A DNA stretch of 6,249 nucleotides from Pseudomonas sp. (GTDB taxonomy: Bacteria > Pseudomonadota > Gammaproteobacteria > Pseudomonadales > Pseudomonadaceae), in the NCBI GenBank assembly GCA_003525045.1, contig DQGF01000529.1, positions 4,560 through 10,808 on the forward strand. Direction: 5' to 3'. How positions within the stretch are numbered: the first letter of the stretch is position 1; every line of letters begins with the position of its first letter. Below, in pieces: positions 6,137-6,249 of the stretch. The translations under genes and the position numbers were made by a program. The notes beneath the pieces were generated by a model that saw only the letters and a program-made list of their open reading frames with translations, had not been told where the DNA came from and did not search any database.

Positions 6137-6148
6137 ATATTTTGTATA
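6125..6148 (-). promoter_or_regulatory. Distal PplR/LitR-type operator (TATACA-N12-TGTACA)
   Basis: Half-sites at 6143-6148 (TATACA on the minus strand) and 6125-6130 (TGTACA) are exactly 12 bases apart, again an exact fit to the reported consensus. The predicted -35 hexamer lies between the half-sites, and the inner half-site lies in the promoter spacer, so binding should block RNA polymerase. The two operators are 32 bp apart between adjacent half-site starts. Confidence 0.87.
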
Positions 6149-6193
6149 GGTATTGCGCTCTAACCGCCAATCCCCCTACGGACACATTCCCCT

Positions 6194-6225
6194 GTAGGAG
6201 CTGCCGAACCTTCGGCAGCTCCTAC
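6194..6225. repeat. REP-type perfect palindrome (15-bp arms, 2-base loop)
   Basis: GTAGGAGCTGCCGAA at 6194-6208 and its exact reverse complement at 6211-6225 are separated by CC. 'TGTAGGAGCTGCCGAA' is the header of a common fluorescens-group REP family, here as two facing copies. There is no T-run on either side, so it is not a standard intrinsic terminator, though the hairpin could still slow transcription or stabilise an mRNA end from the neighbouring region. It lies about 45 bp upstream of the distal operator. Confidence 0.8.
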
Positions 6226-6249
6226 GGTGGATCAAAATCTGTTTACTGC

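Noticed and set aside
5982..6185. Minus-strand open frame reading through the promoter into the TudS gene
   Set aside because: It would place the operators and promoter inside coding sequence and is out of frame with TudS. The translation resembles nothing.
6194..6225. Intrinsic terminator
   Set aside because: The hairpin is strong but no T-run follows on either strand, and the header matches a REP family.

Overview
The window looks like chromosomal DNA from a Pseudomonas of the fluorescens group. The evidence is a GC-rich codon style, tightly overlapping genes, 'TGTAGGAGC' REP-type repeats at both ends, and a gene order known from that genus. Every gene I can support is on the minus strand.

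Layout, in the direction of transcription (right to left). Positions 6226-6053 hold a REP-type palindrome and then a compact control region. That region has a good sigma70-like promoter and two copies of the direct repeat TGTACA-N12-TGTA(C/T)A, the consensus reported for the LitR-type light regulator PplR1 of P. putida. Next comes one operon: a TudS (DUF523)-DUF1722 fusion, 6052-5093; a LitR/PplR-type MerR regulator, 5093-4152; a CPD photolyase (phrB), 4142-2685; a wrecked NTF2-like gene, 2692-2567; a short-chain dehydrogenase/reductase, 2570-1788; an FAD-dependent amine-oxidase-like protein, 1791-544; and a wrecked 5' end of a DUF1365 gene, 547-456. After an unexplained break, a YkgJ-family cysteine-cluster protein (390-85) follows, then a REP-like repeat at the left edge.

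The genes fit a light-response programme. A photo-controlled regulator governs its own operon, photolyase repairs UV-damaged DNA, and the TudS protein probably handles 4-thiouridine nucleotides, themselves near-UV chromophores. The tail genes (NTF2-like, SDR, FAD oxidoreductase, DUF1365, and normally a cyclopropane/furan fatty-acid-type methyltransferase further on) probably modify membrane lipids.

The main observation is that the two halves of the operon have different fates. The promoter, TudS, regulator and photolyase look intact. The lipid half is decaying. The NTF2-like gene has lost about 100 codons and carries an in-frame TAG. The SDR has His where the catalytic Tyr should be. The FAD protein has changes at two positions I expect to be conserved. 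DUF1365 survives only as a frameshifted N-terminal scrap, and everything normally beyond it is absent. The system itself is not new. The partial dismantling of its lipid branch appears strain-specific and is worth checking. Family comparisons are from memory, since no search could be run.
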